Shown here in pieces: positions 9,570-16,930 of a DNA stretch of 64,000 nucleotides. Under the pieces are notes generated by a model. That model saw nothing but the letters and a program-made list of their open reading frames with translations. It did not search any database and was not told the origin of the DNA. A program made the position numbers and the translations under genes. Source of the DNA: Candidatus Omnitrophota bacterium (GTDB taxonomy: Bacteria > Omnitrophota > Gorgyraeia > Tantalellales > Tantalellaceae); NCBI GenBank assembly GCA_014728045.1, contig WJMH01000025.1:1-64000 (forward strand). The letters are read 5' to 3'. Every line of letters starts with the position of its first letter. Positions within the stretch are counted from its first letter, which is position 1.

Positions 9570-9781
9570 TAACTCAGATAGGCCTGGTTGCGGGAGATAT
9601 ATGGGATTATCTTGACAACCACAACGGAGAGGCAAGAATGGGTGACCTTACCAGTGATCTTAAGAAGGACCGGGATCTCGTGTTAATGAGCATAGGCTGG
9701 CTGGCCCGGGAAGGGCATATAGTTCTTGAGGGCAAGATGCCGAATTACACGGTGAAACTTTCCCATAACAAGGAGGAATAA
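9566..9781 (+). CDS. Winged-helix protein of the DUF2582 type
   Basis: The 71-residue protein is a lone winged-helix domain. It fits the DUF2582 pattern (IGLVAGDIWDYL, LVLMSIGWLAREGHI), a family of small wHTH proteins of unknown function. The preceding AGGGAGGTGAAGG is a strong ribosome-binding site. It overlaps its neighbours at both ends in the TPR-ExbBD operon. It might bind DNA or act as a protein-protein adaptor; nothing here decides between these. Confidence 0.75.
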   Translation: MITQIGLVAGDIWDYLDNHNGEARMGDLTSDLKKDRDLVLMSIGWLAREGHIVLEGKMPNYTVKLSHNKEE

Positions 9782-10101
9782 TGGTCGAGGATATCTCAAA
9801 AAAGCCTGAACTGCGGGAGGAACATTCGTTGCCGATCGATGACAGCAACGGAGGCCAAGAGGACCGTTTGCCCATTAAAGCTCCCCTGAGGGTGTTGAAG
9901 TTCCGCACGGTCAACAAGAAGTTCGGTTGGTGGGCCGCTGTCGTTCTTCTGGAAAGTTACGCAAAAAAACAGATTTGTTTCTATTTGTGGCAGAAGAAGG
10001 ACGAAGGCTGGAAAAGGAAACAGAAGTTCGGCATTCATTCCCGGGAAGACTGGGAGATCATGAAAAAGTCCGTAGAGTCGTTCATCGGCGAGCTCGCTTG
10101 A
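9781..10101 (+). CDS. Hypothetical protein, last of the ExbBD operon
   Basis: This 106-residue protein is not recognised. The N-terminal ~35 residues are polar and look disordered. The rest is a compact basic, Trp- and Phe-rich domain (FGWWAAVVLLESY, FYLWQKKDEGWKRKQKF, DWEIMKK). There is no signal peptide or membrane segment. It starts on the last base of the stop codon of the winged-helix gene (TAATG), so translation is probably coupled. The alternation of aromatic strands and a final helix suggests a small alpha/beta fold. Confidence 0.6.
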   Translation: MVEDISKKPELREEHSLPIDDSNGGQEDRLPIKAPLRVLKFRTVNKKFGWWAAVVLLESYAKKQICFYLWQKKDEGWKRKQKFGIHSREDWEIMKKSVESFIGELA

Positions 10102-10137
10102 TAGGGAGCATGCCGGTACGACAATGTTATTCTAACT

Positions 10138-11070
10138 ATGTTGACAGAAAAACCGCAGAAATTACCTGTTGTTTATTCGGACCTTTATTACGTGGACATC
10201 GGCGATCACGTGTTTCCCACGTCAAAGTACAAGATCCTGAAAAAGCGCATAGAGTCGGATGAGTTCGTGGGCGAAAGATGCGAATTGGTTGAGCCCGAAC
10301 CTGTTACCGATGAAGAGGTGCTTAGTGTACACACCAAAGATTATATCGATAAACTCAGGACCGGTAATTTAAGCGTTGATGAAATCGTAATGATGGAGGT
10401 CCCGTATTCGGTTGAGCTGACAAAAGCTTCGTTCACCACTTGCGGCGGGACGCTCACCACGGCACGCCGTGCGCTGAGATCAAGGGCTGCGGTGCATCTT
10501 GGCGGCGGTTTTCATCATGCTTTTGCCGATCATGGCGAGGGTTTCTGCGTGCTGAATGATGTCGCAGTGACCGTTAAAGCGCTTCAAAACGAGGGAGTTA
10601 TCAAAAGAGGCCTTATAATTGATTGCGACCTTCATCAGGGTAACGGCACGGCTTTCATCTTTCAGGATGACCCGACGGTTTTCACATTTTCCATGCATCA
10701 GCAGAACAATTATCCTTATCACAAGCCCGCCAGTGATGTGGACATAGGTCTGGCTGATTTTACGAAAGACAGTGAATATCTGGGGTATCTGTACGACCGG
10801 GCCCCGAAGATCATAAACACCTTCAAGCCGGATATAATAATTTACCTGGCCGGTGCGGACCCTTTCAAGGGCGATCAGCTGGGCAGGCTTTCCATCACGA
10901 AAGATGGTCTTAGGGAAAGGGACAATTTTATCTTTACCCAGGCCCTGAATTATGGCATTCCCGTTGCGGTAACGCTGGCCGGAGGCTACGCCGTTAACCG
11001 GGAAGATACCGTAGACATACATTACGCTACCGTCGAAGAAGGCGTAAATATCTTTACAGGAGAAAAATGA
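10138..11070 (+). CDS. Histone-deacetylase-fold (class I/II HDAC-like) deacetylase
   Basis: The 310-residue protein is a zinc-dependent HDAC-superfamily amidohydrolase. The zinc ligands Asp164 and His166 (IDCDLHQGNGT) and Asp241 (LAGADP) are present, with the catalytic His pair at 126-127 (GGGFHHA) and the GGY tyrosine at ~284. Bacterial members act on acetyl-lysine, acetylpolyamines or acetoin-pathway targets, and the substrate cannot be chosen from sequence. It lies 36 nt after the ExbBD operon and may share its transcript. It has no signal peptide, so it is cytoplasmic. Confidence 0.92.
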   Translation: MLTEKPQKLPVVYSDLYYVDIGDHVFPTSKYKILKKRIESDEFVGERCELVEPEPVTDEEVLSVHTKDYIDKLRTGNLSVDEIVMMEVPYSVELTKASFTTCGGTLTTARRALRSRAAVHLGGGFHHAFADHGEGFCVLNDVAVTVKALQNEGVIKRGLIIDCDLHQGNGTAFIFQDDPTVFTFSMHQQNNYPYHKPASDVDIGLADFTKDSEYLGYLYDRAPKIINTFKPDIIIYLAGADPFKGDQLGRLSITKDGLRERDNFIFTQALNYGIPVAVTLAGGYAVNREDTVDIHYATVEEGVNIFTGEK

Positions 11071-11083
11071 AGTATCTCGAAGC

Positions 11084-11111
11084 TTTACGTTTTAATGATT
11101 TATGTTATAAT
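11084..11111 (+). promoter_or_regulatory. Promoter of tRNA-Ala
   Basis: TTTACG (11084-11089), a 16-nt spacer and a perfect TATAAT (11106-11111) predict initiation about 12 nt before the mature tRNA 5' end at 11130. Confidence 0.6.
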
Positions 11112-11129
11112 GTTCACCGTTTTTCCGGT

Positions 11130-11205
11130 GGGGCAGTAGCTCAGTTGGAAGAGCATCACGTTCGCAACGTGGGGGTCGTGGGTTCGAATCCCATCTGCTC
11201 CACCA
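11130..11205 (+). tRNA. tRNA-Ala (anticodon CGC)
   Basis: A full cloverleaf is readable. The acceptor GGGGCAG pairs with CTGCTCC and contains the G3-U70 pair that specifies alanine. The D arm is GCTC...GAGC, the anticodon loop TTCGCAA gives CGC (codon GCG), and the T arm has GGTTCGAATCC. CCA is encoded at 11203-11205. Confidence 0.96.
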
Positions 11206-11261
11206 CTTTTGGTGCCGCCGGGAAGAGAGGGCCCTGCTCTCTAAATCCCATCCTGCGCTCC

Positions 11262-11750
11262 GTGCTGTTAATACTTTTCATAGCACTGGGCATTCTTATG
11301 CCATCAGGTTGTCTGCTTTCCACCGCTTACGCTCAACAGGATCCCATCCGTGTTAAGGTTGAGGTCGTAGCGGTGGCGAATCTTGATCAACAGGCCGAAA
11401 GGCATCTGGACAACGCTTTCGGGAAACTTCCAGATATCCAGCTTGTCGAGGAATCCCCCGAAATATACATACATGTTATTGTGCGCAGACTTGTCACCAA
11501 CAGGGGAAGGCGGCTGGGATATGTTATAGCCTCCGCCAGTTCGGAGATACTGAATATCCCTCTCGAAGATAATCCCCTGATATGCAGCAATTATTACGGA
11601 TTGTGGCTTGAGACCGGACCGGACTTGGGTAACCTGTGCTACCAATGCGTGGAGGCCATGAACGCGGGTGTTTTCGAAGGTCTCCGGGAACAAACCTCCG
11701 CTCAGCTCGAGGAGCCTATCACTGACGAATTTATCGACCAGGATTTTTGA
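11262..11750 (+). CDS. Small exported hypothetical protein
   Basis: The frame is open from 11067 through the tRNA, but translation of the tRNA gene is an artefact. I place the start at GTG 11262, which yields a signal peptide (LLILFIALGIL... ending STAYA|QQ) and a ~160-residue protein. ATG 11298 is the alternative but would cut the hydrophobic core. The mature part has alternating beta strands (RVKVEVVAVANL, EIYIHVIVRRL) and two pairs of cysteines near the end (CSNYYG, CYQC). I do not recognise the family. It overlaps the Memo-AMMECR1 gene by one base, so the two exported proteins are probably co-expressed. Confidence 0.65.
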   Translation: MLLILFIALGILMPSGCLLSTAYAQQDPIRVKVEVVAVANLDQQAERHLDNAFGKLPDIQLVEESPEIYIHVIVRRLVTNRGRRLGYVIASASSEILNIPLEDNPLICSNYYGLWLETGPDLGNLCYQCVEAMNAGVFEGLREQTSAQLEEPITDEFIDQDF

Positions 11751-13252
11751 TGAAGATAAAACACATACTGATAGTATTCTTCCTGTTATCTTTTGTTTTT
11801 CCCGTACGGGACCTGGATGCAAAACACGCAGACCTGGCGGGCAGGTGGTATTCCCCCGTTCCTGAACGTTTGAGGGCGGAGCTTGAAGGTTATCTGGATA
11901 AGGCCCGTCCCGGCAAATTGAATGGCAGGGTTATAGGGGTTATAGCACCTCACGCGGGCTACAGGTATTCGGGGCCTGTGGCGGCATTTGCTTTTAAGGC
12001 TCTCATGGAAAATCCCCCCGAAAAGCTTGTGATTGTCGGGTTTACTCACAGAAGATATTTCCCGAACAGGATTTCCGTCCTCACGGATGAATATTTCGTC
12101 ACTCCCTTAGGCAAAGCCCACATAGACAGACCCCTTTCCGAGGAGCTCATCTCTTACAGTGAGCGGATCGGGTATATGCCCCAGGCTTTTATATCGGAAA
12201 ATTCCGTGGAGATGGAAGTGCCTTTCGCGCAGGTCGCGCTGGATGATCCGCGACTGGTCCTGGTAGCACTTGGCGACCAGTCCAAGGCCAACTCCGACCA
12301 TCTGGCCGATGCTTTGTACGAAGTCCTGAAAGACGAGGAGAATTATGCCATTCTGGCGAGCGCCGACATGTGTCACCACAAGCCTTACGATGTGGCCAAG
12401 AGGATCGATGCCGACACGATCGAAGCTATAGAGACTTTTGACCCGGACAGGTTTTACGCAAAGAGCTTAAGGGACGAAAATGACCAGAGGATGTGCGGGT
12501 ACGGGGCTGTTTACGCCGTGATGAAAGCATCCAAAAGGCTGGGGGCTGACAAGGTGAAGCTGCTCAAATACGCTAATTCGGGCGATACCTCCGGCATGAA
12601 AGACAGGGTAGTAGGCTATATGAGCGCGGCTTTCATTAAGAGCGATATCTCAGATGACAGAGAACGGTCCACGGGAAAAGACAAGGAGACCAGTATGTAC
12701 GATAAATCCCAGAGAAAAGAGCTTTTGAAGATAGCCAGAGATACTATCAGGCATTATCTGGAAACGGGCGAAAGGCTGGAAGTAGAGGTTGTAGACGAGG
12801 CTCTCCAGCAGGAGATGGGCGCTTTCGTGACCCTGCACAAGAACGGTGCGTTGAGGGGATGCATAGGCCACATGGTGGCTAAAGGGCCTCTTTACCTTGC
12901 GGTCCGGGATATGGCCATAGCAGCAGCGGTGGAGGACCCCAGGTTCCCTCCTCTAAAAGCGAGTGAACTGGACGAAGTGGATATAGAGATATCCGCGCTT
13001 TCGCCTATGGTGAAGATCGAGGATCATGAAGACATAGAGATGGGCAAGCACGGCGTAATGGTTCGTATGGGGTGGAGAAGCGGTGTATACCTGCCTCAGG
13101 TTGCCGAAGAGACCGGCTGGAGCAGGGAACAGTTCATGAACAGCCTGTGTGCGCATAAAGCCGGCATCCCGCCGAACGCCTGGAAGACCGGTCAATGCGA
13201 CATCTACGTATTCACGGCTGAAGTTTTCGGTGAAAAAGAGTTATCCGAATGA
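11750..13252 (+). CDS. Exported Memo-AMMECR1 fusion (AmmeMemoRadiSam proteins B and A)
   Basis: The 500-residue protein joins two members of the AmmeMemoRadiSam system of unknown function. Residues 1-~22 form a Sec-type signal (ILIVFFLLSFVFPV). Residues ~26-298 are a Memo domain with His68 (APHAGY), His100 (GFTH) and Cys249 (MCGYG). These match the metal ligands His49, His81 and Cys244 of human MEMO1, including the 32-residue His-His spacing. Residues ~320-495 are an AMMECR1 domain with the invariant LRGCIG motif (Cys371). The two are usually separate cytoplasmic proteins, so fusion plus a signal peptide is notable. It overlaps rsmE by 4 nt. Two partner radical SAM genes lie at 32698 and 50590. 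Confidence 0.93.
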   Translation: MKIKHILIVFFLLSFVFPVRDLDAKHADLAGRWYSPVPERLRAELEGYLDKARPGKLNGRVIGVIAPHAGYRYSGPVAAFAFKALMENPPEKLVIVGFTHRRYFPNRISVLTDEYFVTPLGKAHIDRPLSEELISYSERIGYMPQAFISENSVEMEVPFAQVALDDPRLVLVALGDQSKANSDHLADALYEVLKDEENYAILASADMCHHKPYDVAKRIDADTIEAIETFDPDRFYAKSLRDENDQRMCGYGAVYAVMKASKRLGADKVKLLKYANSGDTSGMKDRVVGYMSAAFIKSDISDDRERSTGKDKETSMYDKSQRKELLKIARDTIRHYLETGERLEVEVVDEALQQEMGAFVTLHKNGALRGCIGHMVAKGPLYLAVRDMAIAAAVEDPRFPPLKASELDEVDIEISALSPMVKIEDHEDIEMGKHGVMVRMGWRSGVYLPQVAEETGWSREQFMNSLCAHKAGIPPNAWKTGQCDIYVFTAEVFGEKELSE

Positions 13253-13986
13253 GCAGGTTTTTTGTATCTCCCCAAAAAGTGCGCGATAATAAGATCCTGA
13301 TAGACGGTGAAGAGGCCCACCACATCCTCGATGTGATGAGGATGCAGGACGGGGATAATGTGACCGTTTTTGACGGCACAGGCAATGAATATTCCGGATT
13401 TATAGAGAACAGCGACAGGGCGGCCGGAAGACTTACGGTCCGCATAGTCCGTACCGATAAACCGTCCGCCCGGCGAATGCCGCGGGTGACTTTGGCCCAG
13501 GCTATTCCCAAAAAGTCCAAAATGGATTACATTGTCGAAAAAGCCACAGAACTGGGAGTGAACCGTATCATACCTTTGGTTACTAAAAGAACTATCGTAA
13601 GACCGGATGACCGCCGGAGGGCCAAAAAAGTTGATAGGTGGAAAAAACTGGCAGTAGAGGCGGCAAAACAGTGCGGCCGGACGGATGTTCCTGAAATTGA
13701 ACAGATCACCCAATTCAGTGATATGGTTAGCAGGATGGACCAGTATGACCTTGTTCTTTTTGCCTCTCTGAGGGATGATACCATACCGCTCAGGCAGTCT
13801 CTGGAAGGTTTCAAAAACGGAGATATACTTGTGTTTATCGGACCGGAAGGAGATTTTACCCCCGAAGAAGCTGAAATGGCCTGTGCGGGCAATTGCAGGT
13901 TCGTCTCTCTGGGTGACAGAGTTTTAAAAAGCGATACCGCCGGTCTGGCCCTTCTATCCGTTCTGGATTATGAATTTTCAGAATAA
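13249..13986 (+). CDS. rsmE: 16S rRNA (uracil1498-N3)-methyltransferase
   Basis: The 245-residue SPOUT methyltransferase modifies U1498 of 16S rRNA using S-adenosylmethionine. Family marks are the N-terminal PUA-like part (RFFV...EEAHHILDVMRMQ), VEKATELGVNRIIPL, AAKQCGR, and the knot motifs IGPEGDFTPEE and LGDRVLKSDTA. Length is normal. It overlaps the Memo-AMMECR1 gene by 4 nt and is followed 26 nt later by mtaB. Confidence 0.96.
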   Translation: MSRFFVSPQKVRDNKILIDGEEAHHILDVMRMQDGDNVTVFDGTGNEYSGFIENSDRAAGRLTVRIVRTDKPSARRMPRVTLAQAIPKKSKMDYIVEKATELGVNRIIPLVTKRTIVRPDDRRRAKKVDRWKKLAVEAAKQCGRTDVPEIEQITQFSDMVSRMDQYDLVLFASLRDDTIPLRQSLEGFKNGDILVFIGPEGDFTPEEAEMACAGNCRFVSLGDRVLKSDTAGLALLSVLDYEFSE

Positions 13987-14012
13987 AGCCCGCAGTATTC
14001 ACCAAAACAATT

Positions 14013-15293
14013 ATGGAAAAGATCAAATTCGCGGTAAAAGCACTTGGTTGCAAGGTCAACCAATATGAAGAGCAGCTGATAAGGGAGAACCTTTCCGGTC
14101 TGGGATTTGCAGAATCGGACCCCGGTCAGGCTGATATTATTATCCTAAATTCCTGCACCGTCACGGATACGGCTGATGCGAAAACACGCAAGCTCATAAG
14201 AAAGGTCAAGAAGGACAATCCGCGAGCGAAAGTTTTCGTAACCGGGTGCTATGCCGTGTTACAGGAGGACATTAAACGGCTTGAGGCCATGCCGCAGGTC
14301 GAAGGGGTCATACCTGGCGGGGATAAGCAGATGATACCTTTGATCATGAAAAAGCTCTTCAATGTCGGGGCCGCCCTGCAGCCTAGGTACGGCATATCGG
14401 TTTTCAGTGACCACACAAGGGCTTTCCTGAAGATACAGGATGGATGCGACCAGAACTGTTCTTATTGCAAGGTGAACGTGGTAAGGGGACCTTCTCGCAG
14501 CAGAGCGGAAGACCATATTCTAGAAGAGGCTAAGCGTTTCATATCGGCCGGTTACAGGGAAATAGTGCTTACGGGCATATGCCTCGGGTCCTGGCAGGGG
14601 AGCAGGGGGCAGGCTTTACCCGCGCTTATAGATGAGATAAGCCGAATAAAGGGGGATTTCAGGATAAGGTTAAGTTCCCTTGAGCCCAACCACATAACAG
14701 ATGATCTTATCAGCAGCATAGCCGGAAGCGGGAAGATCTCCAGACATCTGCATATACCCCTTCAGAGCGGTTCAGACAGGATCCTGCGCCTGATGAAAAG
14801 AAGGTATAGCGCTGCTCAGTACCGGGAACTTATCGATAAAGTGCGCCGAAAGATACCTTTAGTGGGGCTGACCATGGATGTGATATCGGGTTTTCCCGGG
14901 GAAACAGAGGAGGATTTTGCCCTCTCACGGGAACTCGTTGAACAGCTCGGGCCTTCACGTCTGCATGTTTTCAGATATAGTGACAGGAATGGGACCAGTG
15001 CATCTGGATTCAAGGATAAGGTCAGGGGTGATCTGGCAAAGCGGCGAGTGGGCGAGCTAATTAATATTGGAAAGCTCCTGCAGGCCGAATTCGGCAGAAA
15101 GTTCATCGGGCGGGAAGTCCAGGTCCTTTCGGAGATAACAAAGCCCGGGGAATATACCGAAGGTTACAGCGGAGAGTATCTCAGGGTACGGATTAGCGGC
15201 CATAATCTCCCGGAGGGGCAGATCCTAACAGCATTGATAGAAGGATATAACAGCAATTCGTCATGTCTGGTTGGAAAACTCGCAGAAATCTGA
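14013..15293 (+). CDS. mtaB: tRNA t6A37 methylthiotransferase
   Basis: This 426-residue radical SAM methylthiotransferase is of the MtaB type and converts t6A to ms2t6A at position 37 of tRNAs reading ANN codons. The N-terminal UPF0004 domain starts ALGCKVNQYEEQ and carries the second-cluster cysteines (GCK, NSCTV, TGCYA). The radical SAM motif is CDQNCSYC. The C-terminal ~60 residues fit a TRAM domain. The GCKVNQYE opening favours MtaB over MiaB or RimO. It is co-directional with rsmE, forming an RNA-modification pair. Confidence 0.93.
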   Translation: MEKIKFAVKALGCKVNQYEEQLIRENLSGLGFAESDPGQADIIILNSCTVTDTADAKTRKLIRKVKKDNPRAKVFVTGCYAVLQEDIKRLEAMPQVEGVIPGGDKQMIPLIMKKLFNVGAALQPRYGISVFSDHTRAFLKIQDGCDQNCSYCKVNVVRGPSRSRAEDHILEEAKRFISAGYREIVLTGICLGSWQGSRGQALPALIDEISRIKGDFRIRLSSLEPNHITDDLISSIAGSGKISRHLHIPLQSGSDRILRLMKRRYSAAQYRELIDKVRRKIPLVGLTMDVISGFPGETEEDFALSRELVEQLGPSRLHVFRYSDRNGTSASGFKDKVRGDLAKRRVGELINIGKLLQAEFGRKFIGREVQVLSEITKPGEYTEGYSGEYLRVRISGHNLPEGQILTALIEGYNSNSSCLVGKLAEI

Positions 15294-15349
15294 AATAATC
15301 AGCGGATGTTAGTCGAACAAAAACTGTAAACTCCTTTTATCCTAGTATT

Positions 15350-15378
15350 TTGACTTCATATAAATTATATGATATACT
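15350..15378 (+). promoter_or_regulatory. Strong sigma70-type promoter before cvpA-dnaG-rpoD
   Basis: TTGACT (15350-15355), a 17-nt spacer and TATACT (15373-15378) lie in a 105-nt gap after mtaB. Initiation near 15385 gives a leader of about 20 nt. This is the only good promoter seen before the dnaG-rpoD cluster. Confidence 0.7.
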
Positions 15379-15404
15379 CTTTTTTCCGTTAGGGAGGAAT
15401 GCCT

Positions 15405-15980
15405 TTGCCTTCAATATTTGAACAAATAAACTGGCTTGATATAGTTTTTATAATCCTTTTACTGGGAATGGTTTATAAAGGGCTCAGGACCGGTGTAGGC
15501 ACCCAGGTTCTTTCTTTGCTCGGCTGGTTTATATTGCTTTTCTTTTCAATAGGTTATTACGGTTATTTTTCACAGGCTATTTTTGGATTTCTGCTCCAGA
15601 AATGGGCAAAACCTTTATCATTTTTCTTGATAGCTTCGATCATATTCATAATTATCAAACTTGTTGAAAGAATATTCAATGTAATGCATTCGGAGGAGGT
15701 CGTTTCGATAGAACGTTTGGGTGGGGCGGTCCTTGCCAGTTTTAGGGCTTTCATGTTCTTCGGGGCCATAAGCATACTTTTACTGCTTATTCCGGTTGAA
15801 AGTGTCAAGGCCGCTGCCGTGGCAGACTCGAAAACTTCCATGTTCTTCGTTAAGCTGGACGCCCAGCTTTATAGCTGGATGACAAAGCTTGTTAACGGTC
15901 CGGAAGCCAAGGAACGTGAACAGATCGTTGAATCGTTATTAAGAGCGCAAGAAGAAGGGAACGGTACAGATGAAGCTTAA
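15405..15980 (+). CDS. CvpA-family membrane protein
   Basis: The ~191-residue protein has four hydrophobic helices in the first ~125 residues and a polar tail, as in CvpA/colicin V production proteins. These are poorly understood inner-membrane proteins. AGGGAGG at 15391-15397 is only 1 nt from ATG 15399 but 7 nt from the in-frame TTG 15405, so TTG may be the real start; the difference is two residues. It is first in a cluster with NIF3, dnaG and rpoD. The next gene begins inside its last codons. Confidence 0.82.
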   Translation: MPSIFEQINWLDIVFIILLLGMVYKGLRTGVGTQVLSLLGWFILLFFSIGYYGYFSQAIFGFLLQKWAKPLSFFLIASIIFIIIKLVERIFNVMHSEEVVSIERLGGAVLASFRAFMFFGAISILLLLIPVESVKAAAVADSKTSMFFVKLDAQLYSWMTKLVNGPEAKEREQIVESLLRAQEEGNGTDEA

Positions 15981-16923
15981 GACCATGTATGAACAGGCTG
16001 TAAGAAAAGGCATGAAAGAGGACCAAAGGCCCAAAAAAGCCATCGAGGAGGCGTTGAAGGAAGCTAAGAAGGAATACCGCCAGGCGAAGGGGGTCGACAA
16101 GTCAACTTTTGACAAGGAAAGGTTCAAAAACCCTTACGCAGATACCCGGATACTTAATGGCACTGGCGAGGAGCAGGTCAAGACCGTTTTGGCCGGCATA
16201 GATATAGGCGTGCCCGAACTTCTTCTCGCGGACAGATTGAGGGAAAAAGGCGTGAAGATAGATCTGGTTCTTTCCCACCATCCCTCGGGCAGGGGCTTGG
16301 CTCAACTGCATAAGGTCATGGGAATACAGCCCACCCTCTGGCAGAAATACGGCCTTTCAACCGAGATCGCCACGGGTATCATGAAAGAGCGGATAAGCCA
16401 GGTGGAGCGCGGCCTTTCACCGGTCAATCATAACCAGGCGGTTGACGCGGCTAAACTTCTGGAGATACCTTTCATGTGTACGCATACCGCTGCGGATAAT
16501 TGCGTGGCCAGATATCTTCAGAACATTTTCGATAAGAAAAAACCAAAAAAGCTCAAAAATGTGCTCAACATACTTAAGAGGATGCCCGAGTACAAGGATG
16601 CCATGAAGGTGAGCGCAGGCCCCTATATCCTGATTGGCAAGGAGAAGGACGAGGCTGGCAAGATCTTCATCGACATGACCGGCGGCACTTCCGGCCCCAA
16701 AAGGCTTTTCGGGAGACTTTCGCAGGCGGGGGTTAAGACGATAATCGGGATGCATTGCAAGGAAGAATCTTTCAAGGTGGCCAAGAGCGAGTTCATCAAC
16801 TACGTTATAGCCGGACATATTTCCAGCGATAACCTCGGGATGAACCTTCTGCTCGATTCCATCGAAAAAAAGGGAAAACTGAAATTCATAGAATGCTCCG
16901 GGTTCAGGAGGTTCAGACGATAA
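15970..16923 (+). CDS. NIF3/DUF34-family metal-binding protein
   Basis: The 317-residue protein belongs to the NIF3 (NGG1p-interacting factor 3, DUF34) family, whose biochemical role is unsettled (GTP cyclohydrolase-like or metal-chaperone roles have been suggested). Family metal-site segments are visible: LVLSHHPSG, CTHTAADN and the C-terminal AGHISSDNLGMN. The N-terminal ~45 residues are a charged helical extension outside the core. It overlaps cvpA by 11 nt and is followed 7 nt later by dnaG. No signal peptide, so cytoplasmic. Confidence 0.88.
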   Translation: MKLKTMYEQAVRKGMKEDQRPKKAIEEALKEAKKEYRQAKGVDKSTFDKERFKNPYADTRILNGTGEEQVKTVLAGIDIGVPELLLADRLREKGVKIDLVLSHHPSGRGLAQLHKVMGIQPTLWQKYGLSTEIATGIMKERISQVERGLSPVNHNQAVDAAKLLEIPFMCTHTAADNCVARYLQNIFDKKKPKKLKNVLNILKRMPEYKDAMKVSAGPYILIGKEKDEAGKIFIDMTGGTSGPKRLFGRLSQAGVKTIIGMHCKEESFKVAKSEFINYVIAGHISSDNLGMNLLLDSIEKKGKLKFIECSGFRRFRR

Positions 16924-16930
16924 TAAGATC

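Noticed and set aside
11130-11205. tRNA-Ala considered as an integration site
   Set aside because: No integrase, no direct repeat of the tRNA 3' end and only ordinary co-directional genes follow.
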